A DNA stretch of 64,000 nucleotides, taken from positions 188,789,118 through 188,853,117 of the forward strand of contig CM037878.1 in NCBI GenBank assembly GCA_021292165.1. The letters run 5' to 3'. Numbering within the stretch: position 1 is the first letter of the stretch; each line of letters starts with the position of its first letter. Below, one piece after another: positions 21,424 through 32,829 of this stretch. The DNA comes from Shinisaurus crocodilurus (taxonomy: Eukaryota > Chordata > Lepidosauria > Squamata > Shinisauridae). The notes beneath the pieces were generated by a model, which saw only the letters and a program-made list of their open reading frames with translations, ran no database searches and had not been told where the DNA came from. A program made the position numbers and the translations under genes.

Positions 21424-22009
21424 TCACCCAAACTATTGCCCACATGTGGTGGAGTTGTAAAAATGTTCTGGAATTTTGGCAGAAAGTGTTTTCAGAAATA
21501 TCAGAAATAATTGGAATGGAATTAGAGGTCTGCCCAAAATTAGCACTGTTAACAATTACAGAAAAAGTAGTATGTTTAAAAAATACTAAAGAATTGATTG
21601 TGAATTTGTTAACAGCTGCTAAATTAATGATAGCTAGGAAATGGAAAGTTCAACATGTCTTTTCAATTACTGAGTGGTATAAAGAGGTATGGGATATCGC
21701 ACTAAATGATAAATTAACTTGTAATATTAAGTGTCAAAAAGGACAATTGGAGAAAGACACTTTTGTGAACATTTGGGGTAAATTTTTGGATTATGTGTTG
21801 GGGAAGGGGAAGGGGAACGAACCTTGTCAAGATTTGTTACATTTTTGGAATATAGAATTATATATATATGGGGGGAAATATAACTTGGTCCCAAGAGGTG
21901 GGGGATGCACAATGTTTATGTTGTATTTTTGTTTTATTCATTATTAGTTGTATGATTGGGAAAATTCAATAAAACATATTAAAAAAAAAAATGTCGCCCA
22001 AACTACTGC
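21424..22009 (+). mobile_element. 5'-truncated L1 LINE with poly-A tail and target duplication
   Basis: Flanks TCACCCAAACTATTGC (21,424-21,439) and TCGCCCAAACTACTGC (21,994-22,009) are a 16-bp target duplication with two substitutions. The element ends with AATAAA (21,969-21,974) and an A11 tail (21,981-21,991). These three signs together are the classic trace of L1 insertion. Confidence 0.9.
21440..21947 (+). pseudogene. L1 ORF2 C-terminal fragment
   Basis: The frame reads THMWWSCKNVLEFWQKV at its start, the HxxWxC...FW block known from the C-terminal region of vertebrate L1 ORF2 proteins. ARKWK (near residue 70) and WYKEVWDIALNDKLT (near 80-95) follow in the order seen in L1. About 165 residues remain open, without endonuclease or RT domain. 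The stop falls shortly before the AATAAA signal, so this is the natural C-terminus. Intact frame suggests modest age, but the fragment cannot act. Confidence 0.85.
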
Positions 22010-22275
22010 TTGTTCCATGGGCTTATTCAGTAAACTGTTGAAATCTGTTTCTCTGACATTTTTGTGAACAATAGCTGGTAGAAGGATAATGCAATTCAGT
22101 GTGGAAAAAGCCGTAGCAATGATAAACCTGAAGACAAGATAGAATGGACGCTAAAACTTAAAATAATCACTTGAGCCATAATGCTATTAACTTGCTGAAA
22201 TGTCATTATTTCTCATGAAATGGAGCAGGCTGAAGAGATGGTATCCTTCACCTGCTGTTGTTATTATGTGGAAGA

Positions 22276-22725
22276 AGTAGTGTGATGCAGTGTAGTGGTT
22301 AGAGTATTGGACTGGGACTCAGGAGATCCGGGTTGTAGTCCCCACTCGGCCATGAAGCTCACTGGGTGACTTTGGGCCAGTCACTGACTCTCAGCCTCAC
22401 CTACCTCACAGGCAGTGGAGGCTGATGGCTCCGATGTCAGTGGGGCTGCATATCCGCTCTGAGTTTTACTCCAAACCTTTAAGGAGCTCTCCATGGCGCC
22501 AAACCTATTTTGGGGATAGGGTTCAGCCCCATGGGTAGCTCCTTTAAAGTTCAGACTAAAATCCAGAGTGGACATGCCATCCCGCTGACATTGGATCCAC
22601 CAGCCTCCACTGCTCACAGGGTTGTTGGTGGGGATAAAATAAGGGGGGAGGGCTATATAAGCCACCTTTGGTTCCTTGCAAGAGGGAAAAATGCAGGATA
22701 TAAATATAATAATAAATCAATAAAA
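22276..22725 (+). mobile_element. Full-length Sauria-type tRNA SINE, split by a hAT MITE
   Basis: The tRNA-like head has an A-box-like TAGTGGTTAGAG near 22,295 and a B box GGTTGTAGTCC at 22,331-22,341 (consensus GGTTCNANNCC), the RNA polymerase III promoter. The body is GAAGCTCACTGGGTGAC and the tail GGTTCCTTGCAAGAGG, then ATATAAATATAATAATAAA. A 200-bp hAT insertion (22,413-22,612) interrupts the body between two copies of CTCACAGG. Without it the SINE is about 240 bp, the expected length. Confidence 0.9.
22413..22612. mobile_element. hAT MITE nested in the SINE, exact 8-bp TSD
   Basis: Ends are CAGTGGAGGCTGATGG and, on the right, CCACCAGCCTCCACTG. Inner CCGATGTCAG pairs with CTGACATTGG and the centre GGGGCTG/CAGCCCC is also symmetrical. 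Flanks CTCACAGG at 22,405-22,412 and 22,613-22,620 are identical. The SINE consensus (CTCACAGGGTTGTTG) is restored if element plus one flank is removed. Confidence 0.95.
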
Positions 22726-23475
22726 CAAAATAACTTGAGTGGAACATATTCAGTTGTTTGGTCCTGAGAAGGGAGCAACATCCTTTGAAGGATGTCATGT
22801 GGAACTATGACTTTATCGGGTCTTGACAATGTACCATCATGCCCTGGAGTTGTGCAAAGTTATAATGTTTGCCTCTGTAGTCTCCACACCATGGAATCCA
22901 GATCCAAAGCTTCTGCTCTTTCTGGCAACAGGAACACAGTGATTTGCACGGCAATCAGAGCGTACCCCATGTGTTCTAGTGCACTCTTTGGCCATGTTTA
23001 CCACACTGCCATGATCTCTGGGGCAATCCAAGTCCCTCAGATGGATTAGTGAGTCTCCTCCCAGGAGAGCAATCCTTGGAAGACTATGACCTCCTGCTAG
23101 GAGTGCTGAGGGAGGAATTGTGGCCGGATTTTAACCTGCAGTTTCTCCCAAGCCTGCCTTGGCTTGGAAAGAAAAGGTGCCTTTTCTTCCCTGTGTGGAA
23201 TTTCTGTGGGGAGATCTGGACCGGGAGTGGCTACCGCTATGGGCCCTTTCTCCCCTAGGTGGGAAACAAACAAACAAACAAACAAACCCCACACCTCTAT
23301 AAATGTAAAAACTCAGGTTAGGCTTGTTCCTCACTGAAGTTAAGGAGTTCTGGAGACAGATGTGAAGGGAGGGGCATTTTACTTTTCAAAACAAAATTCT
23401 CAAATGGATGCAGAAACAGAATGGAATGAACTTAATAGTCTTAGGTATTAACTTTGAGCCAGACTGCACATCATG
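22726..23475. other. No recognised gene; (AAAC)n tract
   Basis: A CAAA tetranucleotide tract lies at about 23,266-23,287. Rest unrecognised. Confidence 0.45.
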
Positions 23476-23884
23476 CTAATCATGTAGCGTGTAGCCAAAG
23501 CTTGTCTTTCTGTTTACTCTGCTGTTAGTGTGTTTGGTCCCAATTTGGATTGAGACTATGGTGCTCTGGGAAGGGAGAGTTAAACTCCCCCACCCATTTC
23601 CCCCAGAATTTTGCACACTCCCATGCGGGGTGGGTGGGTGGGTAAAAGAAAAAGAAAAGAAAAAGTCTCCGTTGGAGTCAATGGAGGCATTTTTTTCTTT
23701 CTTTTTTAACCCCTCACCCATGGGTGGTGTTGGAATTTCAGGGGGGAAATGGCTGTGTGGGGAGCGGGGGGGGAAGGTGTATCACTCCCTTCCCAGAGCG
23801 CCCCAATCCGAATCAAGGCCATGCATGCTTATACCAGAGTAAAAAGACAGATGAGCTTCAGCTACACACTATGTAATTAGCGTA
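23476..23884. repeat. Large imperfect fold-back element
   Basis: Outer ends GCTAATCATGTAGCGTGTAG and CTACACACTATGTAATTAGC are inverted. Pairing continues through TCTTTCTGTTTACTCTG / AGAGTAAAAAGACAGA and GCTCTGGGAAGGGAG / CTCCCTTCCCAGAGC. Arms are about 130 bp around a purine/pyrimidine-rich centre. A MITE is likely; target duplication not determined. Confidence 0.7.
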
Positions 23885-24157
23885 TTGTGCGGTTTAGCCC
23901 TTTTTCTTCCAGTAGTGAGGATAAAGAAACACACTTGCAAATCAAGTGCGCACTGCTGCGGAGATTTACACTTAGGTTGGCTTGCCATTGCTCTGGCCTC
24001 CTGGCTTACATTGGATGCTGCTGCTAGTGATGCTGGATGGGGGATGGGGGAAGAGCGCTCTGATGGCTATTGATATTTGTGTGGTTCAGGTCAGCTGGCA
24101 AGTACAGCACTGCCCTTATGCACCACCTTCCACCAGATTGTACTTAACGGAATATCC

Positions 24158-24290
24158 CTCTAGCACAGGGCTCTCCAACCTTGGGTCCCCAGATGTTTTT
24201 GGCCTACAACTCCCAGCATGGCTGGGGCATGCTGGAAGTTGTAGGCCAAAAACATCTGGGGACCCAAGGTTGGAGAACACTGCTCTAGCA
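24158..24290. mobile_element. Palindromic hAT MITE, copy 3, with exact 8-bp TSD
   Basis: Element 24,166-24,282 (117 bp), CAGGGCTCTCCAACC to GGTTGGAGAACACTG. Flanks CTCTAGCA (24,158-24,165 and 24,283-24,290) are identical. The arms match those of copies 1 and 2 but the centre is shorter. Confidence 0.95.
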
Positions 24291-24479
24291 GGAGGACACA
24301 TTTGGAGAATGCACTGTGGTGACATGATGAAGCTGTAGATGTGAAAGGCACACAGAAGCCCTGTAACAGGTGGCATTAAAAAAGAGGAACATAGCACTGG
24401 AATGAGCTTTCCTTCAAAATATGAATCTCTGACTGCAAAATCACAAGTCTTCCAGTCCAAGAGGAGTAATTACAGAGAC

Positions 24480-25156
24480 TTCGCAAAGCATTTCTGAAAA
24501 ATTAGCCTTTGACTGTGACAATTTCATGTGAGCATTATGATGAGCATCCAATAAGTAAAGTGAGGTATCTTGATTAATCAAGCTTCATTAGACAAAGCAG
24601 ACTATGTAGCCATATTCAGTCTTGCTGTCCATTTGACAGAAATGCTTAGAGCCATTCGGCAAAGTGTCAACTTTGCATTATCGCACTTAAGTAGGGAAAT
24701 ACGAACTACGGTATACTGGAATTACTGCAATTTAGAAGTGTCAAGTCTCCACTGTGAATGCTCTTTACATATTTACAGTGACTTTCATTGCTCAATGTCA
24801 GTGGCTCTTGTTTAAAGAAGAAAATTCCAAATTATGAACACTACAGTACAAATCATGCATTTAGATTTATGTGCAGCAGAGGAGACTTACCGGTAAAACT
24901 CAGGTCTACTGAGCTGGAACTTTGTTCAAAATAATATGTAATTCCATGATGAATTTTTAAATGGTCTGTAGCGATATTTAGGGAAAGCTATTTGCCTTGG
25001 TGAGCCTCCAGAACATAACATTGCAAATGCTTACATAGTTGTCTTATTCTAGATCAAACTCTTTTTCCACCCAGCCCAGGGTTGTCTACTCTGACTGGAG
25101 CAGTGACAGTGAGGACTTCCTGCATCCAAAGCATGTGCTCTACCATAGACCTATGG
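24480..25156. other. Unrecognised; part looks like conserved non-coding DNA
   Basis: 24,540-24,830 is non-repetitive, AT-rich and balanced in base use, with words such as TTGATTAATCAAG and GCATTATCGCACTTAAG. No frame has familiar protein content. Conservation cannot be judged from one sequence. Confidence 0.25.
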
Positions 25157-25293
25157 AAGCCTTCCCCAACCTGGTGCCCTCTAGATGTTTGGGACTTCAG
25201 CTCCCATTAGCCCCAACCAGCATGGCCAGTAATCAGGAATGCTGGGAGTTGTAGTCCAAAACTTCCGAAGGGCACCAGATTGGAGCAGGCTGA
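25157..25293. mobile_element. Palindromic hAT-like MITE (GGTGCCCTCTAGATG type)
   Basis: CTTCCCCAACCTGGTGCCCT on the left pairs with GGGCACCAGATTGGAGCAGG on the right, and inside are CTTCAGCTCCCA / TGGGAGTTGTAG. Flanks resemble a decayed duplication (ACCTATGG / AATTATGG), not decisive. Confidence 0.75.
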
Positions 25294-27624
25294 ATTATGG
25301 CTTCGCCTTGAATACTTCAGAATAGTACTGTTTCCACTGTACCTTTTCTAGATGTTATTTTAGCAGCAAAATGACTGCATTTGTGTGTGTATGTGTGCAG
25401 GTGCTGATTTTCAAATTAGTTTTTTGTGATTTTTTTTGTGTGTGCAATTAACATTAAACAAAGGCTTTGTTTATATTTTGTGTTTTTGTGGGGTGGGTTG
25501 GAAGTGGGTGGTCTATAGTACAGGTCAGTTACTAGTAGTCCCTAGGCCAAATCCAAAGAGCTGCCAATAGCAGTAAAAGTGTTGTGTTGTGGAGCCTGTG
25601 ACATGAGTGTAACTTGCTGGCAGGCCACTTGGATGGGAGTGGGGTTGAGCAGCTGGCCTATTATCTCTCAATCACTTCACAGAGCGCCCTTCCAAAAACT
25701 CAGCTGCTAACCATGGAGTCTGTGCCCTTTACTGTTTCTAATAAAGAGCTGGGCGGGGTGTGTGGCATGGGAGAGCTGTTTCACAAATCAGACGTTTGAA
25801 GCAACAAAATGTGACCAGAGCCTAGGCCAGAAAGTTCAAGCTAGGAAGCCAACAGTGGTCAGCTGAAGATCTGGAGCACTGCCGAGATGGGGAAGAAGTA
25901 GGAACTAGTGAATTTGAGAGAGAGAGTTCCAGCATGAATTTAAATGGAAGAGGGACGTCAGAACAGAGCAGAAGGCAGGTAACGTCATCCAGGCGAATAG
26001 TGGTGAAACAGAAATCAATGCTGCAGGAAACATAATGGAGTCAAAGAACAGATGGTGGGTTTTGAATAGGCAAAGTGCTAGAAAACAAGCATAAAATTAA
26101 TAGAGCACTCATTCTGGGAATACGTAGGCCATATTTGGTCCACAAGGAGCTACCAGGTGTGAGAAGGAAACAACCACTAGGAAAGGCATAATATAGCCTG
26201 GCAGGGCTCAGCTGTTGCTACTGGATGGCTCCTTAGGGAAGAGAAGTTTACTAAAAACTGGCTAATACGTATGTAATTCCTGGCTGATGTCCTTGCTTTG
26301 CTGATGGCTTCTAACTTAGATTGCAGAAGGCACATGTGTTTCCTCCTTTGGGGCAGAATCAAGGCTTTGAGACTGACTGATTGATTGATTTTTATAACAA
26401 AGCCACCCAGTTCTAGGTTGCTGTACTGCTGTCATAGCACATGCCGTATAATTTTTCTGCTGGCTTCCCTTTTTGGCCTCTCTAACCTCCCTTCCTCCTC
26501 TGGGAAGAAGTGCAAGAACTGGGCATACACACACAAATACTACCCATGTTGTGTATTACATTGTATCCAGCATAGGGGGCACATGCCTGATGGTGGGTTC
26601 AGGAATTCTGGTTGGATAGGGTTTGTGAACTGGCCCTATCATTCCATAAGGGGGGAAAATGCAAACATATGATTTACCCATTAAGTGCAAACATTATTTT
26701 CCTAAAGAACAGGGTGTTGAAAGTGAATCAGTAAAATTGAAAGCACTGCAATGACTAGTACAGATGAGGGGGACAATGCATAATGATTGGAAAAATAGTA
26801 ATATCATTGTAATTAAGTAGCTTTTCAATGCCATTAGATATTGTTAAAGCTATCAGGCCATTTTTCCAGCTCATTAACTTTGTTTAGACATGATTAATGT
26901 TCCAGAATCTCTGCTTGGTTAGGGCAGGCCTATTGCGCAATATGCTACAATACAGTTGACAGGTGACACATCATTGTTTGCTGTATCCTGAGTTGTTCAC
27001 ATGGCCCACAGCATAGCACAACTGGTGTGATGCTCTTATTTGTTTAGGGTATTTAAAAAAAATAGATTTGCATTTTTCTTGGAGGCTTCTTGCCTTTCTG
27101 GAGTTGAAATTGCTTTTTAATCCCCACGCACCATCCCATCCCATCATAACTATAAAAATCAAAATCTTGTTCCATAGCTGACACTGTACTAATTGAACAG
27201 AATGTCATACTGTAGACAAATACTCCCAAGTGACAGCAACTCTCTTTAATTGCTTTTTTGAATTGTTGCTGATTAGGGAATATTAATTGGTATAGACAAC
27301 ACAGAAGGAAGAAATTACTCTAAGCGTTCAATATGGAACATGTGGCAGAGTTGTTAAAGCTGGACCGGCAAGCTATATAGTGCTAAAAACAGGTAACTGA
27401 TACATTTCCCTTACTGGAATTTTTAAAATTTCTACAGATGTTTCACCTGGACAGGGCCAGTCGAACTGCTCTCAATTGTCAGTTCAGGCATAATTTGGTG
27501 GTAACTTTGCTTGAGTTACTCCTTTCCTCTTCTTAATCAGTTTCTTTGACATCCCTGGTTGAAATCACTGGGGTGGCTAGTCAACTTAATTAGTGCTAAA
27601 CCAATTAGCCTGCTGATTTAATGA
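25294..27624. other. Long stretch without recognised genes or repeats
   Basis: No exon-like or repeat content recognised. Two blocks, 26,650-26,935 and 27,415-27,620, are AT-rich, non-repetitive and dense in homeodomain-like TAATT/ATTA words (TAATTAAGTAGC; CTTAATTAGTGC). They are candidates for conserved non-coding elements, unproved. Confidence 0.3.
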
Positions 27625-28005
27625 TAGGGATATATGAGAAATTTGTTTCAATTTGATCTTGATCAGGATTTTACCTAGTTCGCACCTTGCAGGCTAAACA
27701 CAGACTCAGATGCAATCTGCAATCGAAGTCCATATATTTCTGAGCTTGCAATGTGATTCACAGACCCAAAAAAGTATTAAAAATCTGTTCAGCAGCAGGT
27801 GTACATTAAAAAAATGAGTACATTTAAAGATGTACACAATTGATGCGTACATTTGGAAAAATATGCATGAAAATAAGCATGGATTTTCATTTGAAAAGAA
27901 CAGAACAAGGCCTGCAATCTGATAGGGACTCGAATCAGAAGTAGCTTCATGATGGAATTTGGAGATCGTCAGCAAACTCAAGAATTGCTGATCGGCACAT
28001 CCCTG
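27625..28005. repeat. AT-rich AGGGATGTGC-family repeat, copy 4 (best ends)
   Basis: Begins ATAGGGATATATGAGAAAT and ends GATCGGCACATCCCT, giving inverted ends AGGGATRTR...GCACATCCCT. Interior blocks TCAGGATTTTACCTAG, AGACTCAGATGCAATCTG, GCAATGTGATTCAC and CGTACATTTGGAAAAATATG match the 4,935 copy in order and strand. Confidence 0.65.
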
Positions 28006-28894
28006 ACAGCAGCCAGCTTGTTGTAATCCCTTTCAGGCTGCTCCAATGTGTAATACAAGAGAAGGTGCTTTTGCTCAAAATTCTCTCAACGAGTGGGATG
28101 AGGGTTTTAAAAACTGTTTATAGGAAGATGTGCTTGTTCCATTCATACTGTCACTATGGGTCATATTCTTTAGTGAAAACAGTTGGGGGGGGGAATAAAG
28201 GAAGTTACTGTACATTTTGTGGAGGATAGCTCAGTTGCTGCAAGCAGTATCTCTCCCAAATGTTCTCAAGAGTTCTCTTTGGTGTTCTTGTAGGTGGATG
28301 GAATAAATAGAAGGTAATTACTTGTTGTTTGTAAGTCTTATGACATCTGCTATGATTTTCATAGGCTTATTTAGCTGCACACTGACTACTTATATGTAGA
28401 AAGAGAGTTTCCAAAAGAGCTTTACATAGAATGTCAGACTGTGTTTGAAAAGCCAAATTGCCTCTCCGTTTATTCAGAAAACCCTTTTTGTCTTTGATTG
28501 AGGAGATGTTTATACGATCACCTCTGTAAATAAGGGGCAGTTCACATGTTATTTCCCCCCCAATCACATGAAACCTCCTAGGGACTGAAAAATCATGACT
28601 CCACCATTGCTGATATTGCTGTGGCCAAGTTCTGTAACGTGTAACCCACATGTTATATTTGTACATGTGAGCCTACAGTAACGGCTGACCAGCTTGCACA
28701 GGTGAAAAAAGAGGATCATGTGAACTAGCTCTTAAGTATGTACAACAGCATCATGATAGCTTCACTTTTATTTAGCTCTGCTAAATAGCTCTGCTCTATT
28801 TTTATGTTGAGTTATGTCATCCTGTCAGTGTTTAAGATTTTAACATATATAAATGTGTATGTATACAACTTTGATCCTCATAGGGATTTGTTTG
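28006..28894. other. No recognised feature
   Basis: AT-rich, chance frames only. Confidence 0.45.
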
Positions 28895-29310
28895 GTTTGT
28901 ATTTCAGTGTGAGCTTATGAAATTCACACTTCCTGAAACTGATCACAAACTGGAATGAAGTTAGATACCTAATTCTGTACTTTTCTGAAGTATGGGATGC
29001 AGTTTGCACCAATACACACACACACACACACACATTTGAAAAAATGTTCATAATAAAATGCATACATTGGAAATAACACATTAAAAAAGTGCATATACTT
29101 GAAAAATGCACACACAAATACTTTATTCAATGAAAAAACTGCTTGCAAAAATTGTACATCTGGAAAAGTATATTCTAAAATGTGAACATTTGAAAAAATG
29201 CATACAAAATGTGTATATTTTGAAAAATGCACACAAAATGCATACAAATTTTAATGCTGACTAAGAGAATCATTTGCAATTTGATGCAGAAATGGGATGG
29301 GATGAACTTA
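28895..29310. repeat. AT-rich AGGGATGTGC-family repeat, copy 5, expanded units
   Basis: Carries (CA)n at 29,013-29,033 and then at least six units of the type ATGCATACATTTGAAAAA / AATGCACACAAA. Flanked by ATAGGGATTTGTTTGG on the left and GATGCAGAAATGGGATGG on the right. Confidence 0.55.
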
Positions 29311-29661
29311 CCACCGTAAAAATGAAAACCTGGGCAAACTCCAGCTTCACAGTTATGCCCATTCCTACTCACTGACCGAAGGTTCAACATTTTTATGACA
29401 CTTTCCCAGCAGATACTTCCACATCTAAATGCACCCTGAAATGTCTGAAAAGGGGACATTTTCTATGACTAGTAGTCAAAATACATAATATGAAGTCTAT
29501 TTCATAATATTGGTCAGCATTCCATCAAAGAGTAAACCAAGCCCCATATGTGATGAAATCAAGTCAAATTTATTGTAATAAAGCAGTCAGCCACCATACA
29601 TCAGAGATTAACCCTAAGAGAACATAGATGAATAGTATGTTCTCCAGAAAGGAAAAATGAC

Positions 29662-30428
29662 TTAATGCTGTTTCACATTTGTCCCATTAGCCCTTGCATG
29701 CAACTGCAGGGCTAGCACAAGGAATTTGGTGGTTCTTAACGTTACATATTTATTTACATCACTTAGTAGAAAGAACAATTTTACAGGGGAAGTCCTTCCG
29801 TTCACCAAGTCCAACAAGGGGAGGATATGCTTTCTTCTAATGTCATGATAGGCGTTATATTCAATAACAAAATGAATAATGTCTTCAATAGATAGAGGAT
29901 TACAAAAACAAACTCTACCTTCCTTAAGGATGCCCTTAAGATGCCCTTCCCAGCCTGCCAAGGGAAGGACATTCAGCTGTGCCCAAGAAAAACCTATTCT
30001 AATTTTAGCATTAGGTAAATCAACCAAGTACTTTGTAAGTATTTGAAAAGAGGGAGTTAAATAAGCATCCAAATCATTAGATGCACAGGACAATATGCAA
30101 TCTCAGCCATTTGAGGCTGCATCTCAATATCCCTGAACTGTTGCAACAATACAGACTTTGCTCTGTCAATACTTAGAGATGGTAGAAAAGATGTCGAAAA
30201 ACCCATGTTCAGAATAATCAAAAAGATATTTTGCCTCCAAGAAATTGGACCCATCTCCTCAACTGCTGCTAGTGTAAATCCAAATGCCTGTTTAAATATA
30301 ATCTTCAACCAAAAAAGCAAGGCTAATTTAAGAGCCTTGGTCTTTATTGACATATCTAATTCAGCACAACTGGTATCTAATCTAGTAGAAGTTGGTAGGA
30401 ATGTCAGAGAAATCTGCAACGGATTCAA
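29662..30428 (-). pseudogene. LINE C-terminal region, two open pieces
   Basis: The first piece (30,057-30,428, 123 aa) reads SIKTKALKLALLFWLKIIF and LLQQFRDIEMQ. The second (29,662-30,093, 143 aa) reads IGFSWAQLNVLPLAG, then VCFCNPLSIEDIIHF and YHDIRRKHILPLLDL. The CxC...H...(C replaced by Y) spacing resembles the CCHC-type knuckle common near the C-terminus of several LINE clades, with the last cysteine lost. The two pieces overlap in different frames, so one shift separates them. Confidence 0.65.
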
Positions 30429-30429
30429 A

Positions 30430-30795
30430 TGAGTTTGGATTTCTATGAATCTGACCCACAGATTACACAGCAGACCAGCTTTTCCTGAGTCACACAGATT
30501 CTGCGGACTTTGGACCAGGTTGTTTTTTTTTACTTTCTGTAATTTTACGCAAATTTAGTCACGGAAAAATATGGATTTTTTTTTTAAAAAAAAAAACCAC
30601 TGGACAAAAATGTGCATCCTCCCCCCATAGACTAAAGTGTGAAAATGTGCATTTTGGGGGGATTTGCACATTTTTGGAAGTGCAAATTTGCGCAAGTGCA
30701 AATTTCGTCAATGAGTGAACAATGGAACAAAAGGTGCTTGACAGTCCATAAAATGCAGATGGAACAGATTTAACAAAGCCTGTACATCTCTAATA
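30430..30795. repeat. AT-rich repeat inserted into the LINE
   Basis: Sits between LINE coding pieces that read on naturally from each other. It ends with CTGTACATCTCTA (the family's inverted ACATCCCT end) and carries AATATGGATTTTT, poly-A/T and GTGCATTTTGGGGGG units. It therefore inserted after the LINE. Confidence 0.55.
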
Positions 30796-32120
30796 GATGG
30801 AACTGAGAGGAGCCTACTTAAGAATTTGTTCTGGTTCTTTCTTATAGATCTAAATTAGCCACTGCCCATAAAGGGACTCCATAGTGTAAATGTGGCCAAA
30901 AAACCCCAAAACCTGACCCCATACAATTCTAAGATTGGTTAAACCGATTTATCCCATTTTGTATGGTAGAAGTGCAATAATCCATTTGGTGTTCTCCCAG
31001 CTAACAAGGTACTTGTCTGCATTTGGGAAGATCATGCACCTGATTATTGAAAAACAATCCCAAGATACTTAAAGGAAGATACTTGTTCTAGAATGTTCCG
31101 ATCTGCCAAATAGCATTTTTTTAGTCTTATCATAATTAATAGAAAGCTGTTCCTTCTGATAGTGTTGTCTAAACTGCCTGAATAATCTATGTATTCCTAC
31201 CTGAGCAAACCAGAATAGCATCATCTGCATAATGAAGGATTGCAATTCTTAACTAGGAAATAGTGATAATCTTTTAAGAACTCCACTACATCATTTAGAA
31301 ATAAATTGAAAAGAAGAGGAACAAGTAAACATCCTTGTCTAACACCCTTTGTAACTGGCAAAGTGTTAGATCATTGACCTTCATGACCTCCTCTAATTCT
31401 TAGAGATGTTTCAGAGCACAGACTCAGGATGCAGTTTAATAGCTGCAGATCAACATCCAAGGATTGTAATTTGTTCCAGAAGAAATGATGCCAGAGAATA
31501 GAATCAAAAGCGGTTTTTAAATCAACAAAAGCCACAAAGACCTGTGGTTTGGTAAATCCAGCCAAATATGAATGTATAATATGCTTCAGTAGAAAACAAC
31601 GATCAAGGGTTGACCATCCTGCATGAAATCCAGCCTGTTCTGGAACAATAAGACCTTCTCCTCCACCCAGTCCTCTAATTTCTCCAGCAGATACCTAGCA
31701 TAGATTTTCCCCACAACATCTAACAGACTGATAGGCCTGTAGTTTGCTGGATCATCCTTAGGGCCTTTTTATTATATAAATAGGGACCACAACAGCTGAA
31801 GACCAGCTCAAGGGGAGAGTACCTGATCTATCAATAAGGGAAAACAGAGATGCAAATATGGCTGCCCACCAGTCTGGAAAGGTAGTAAATAGGTAATGGG
31901 GAAGGCCATTTTCACTAGGAGCTACACCTACATTACGTAGGCTAGAAATCAATAATTTGGCACCTTCCACTGTAACAGGGACCCCATTTATATTGGAAAC
32001 AGCATTGGAGCAGAATCCTTGATAATCTGGATCATTAAATAATCCCCCCAAATAGCTTTCCCATTTACTCATAACAGTATGTCCTTCAAGAACAGGGGCA
32101 GATCTCCTCTCTGTCTTAGA
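30796..32120 (-). pseudogene. LINE reverse-transcriptase domain, frameshifted
   Basis: Open pieces are 31,758-32,072 (104 aa, finger region with NGVPVTVEGAKLLISSLRN and WSSAVVVPIY) and 31,371-31,565 (64 aa, DLKTAFD palm motif A). Between and after them, motifs are legible only by changing frame. The catalytic YADD codons are intact at 31,220-31,231. RT copies the element RNA at the nicked target site; here several frameshifts and stops rule out activity. The region upstream to about 32,300 may be the endonuclease-RT linker but is broken by a (GT)n-like tract near 32,155. Confidence 0.8.
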
Positions 32121-32300
32121 GACTAGATCCCAGAGCCTTCCAGGATTTGTGAGTGTGTGCGCGTGTGTGAGAGAAAGCGAGACCCAAATCCTTCCCGTGA
32201 TCTTTATAGTATTCCCTATATATGATGAAATGCAGGAAGGGTGGGGGAGTTTTTTCTCTACACTCCTTTACCATCCTTAGAGACTGGGGGAGGGAAGACT

Positions 32301-32829
32301 TCAATAGCAGCCAGGAACTTTACTATTGAAAACAGCATTTACTAGGAGCGTATTGATAGGCATGATTGTCAACTTAAACACGGGGCATAAGATGTGAACT
32401 TGAGGAATATGGCTGGCTAAATAAAGTTGTGTTTGTGTTTACAGTGGTGGCTGCTGTCTGCATAATTCTTCATATACAACATCATGCATTCCAACAAGAT
32501 TGCTTGGTGCACTGTGCTAGGATCCTGTGCTAGTCTTTGATCGTTCCAGATAATAAGTTCCTGTGGGGCTTTCAGATGGGCAAGGTAGAAGCATAAACAT
32601 ACAAATACAGTCTTTGATGTATTCACTTTAAGTATTGTGCAGTGTTACTGTTTCAGTCCTACAGATGAGTACACGGTTGTGAATGCTGAGTTACTTTTCA
32701 AAGTGCATTGTATAACTTTGCCACAAGAAAGGAGCAGGAATCAATCTATTACTTTTACAGAGGAATTTAAAATAATATATTTATTTATTTGAAAAAAATT
32801 ATCCTGCTTATTAGCACTTAAGGGACTCT
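32301..32829. other. No recognised feature
   Basis: AT-rich, no repeat or gene recognised. Confidence 0.45.

Larger units (their letters stand above)
29550..32300 (-). mobile_element. Decayed LINE (RT and C-terminal region), minus strand
   Basis: Read on the minus strand, RT motifs appear in the right order: WSSAVVVPIY (near 31,800), RPISLLDVVGK (near 31,730), EQAGFHAG (near 31,630), FVDLKTAFDSI (near 31,530), HYADDAIL (near 31,220) and FKYLGIVF (near 31,060). A C-terminal region with a CFC...EDIIHFVIE zinc-knuckle-like block follows (near 29,890). The 3' end is AT-rich around 29,550. A 0.36-kb AT-rich repeat interrupts it at 30,430-30,795. The clade was not settled; it is not L2 or L1 by these motifs. 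Confidence 0.8.

Noticed and set aside
22276..22350. Possible functional tRNA gene
   Set aside because: A and B boxes are present, but the cloverleaf is degraded and the sequence continues into the SINE body and tail.
30205..30432. 75-aa plus-strand frame
   Set aside because: It lies opposite the LINE C-terminal coding sequence on the minus strand.
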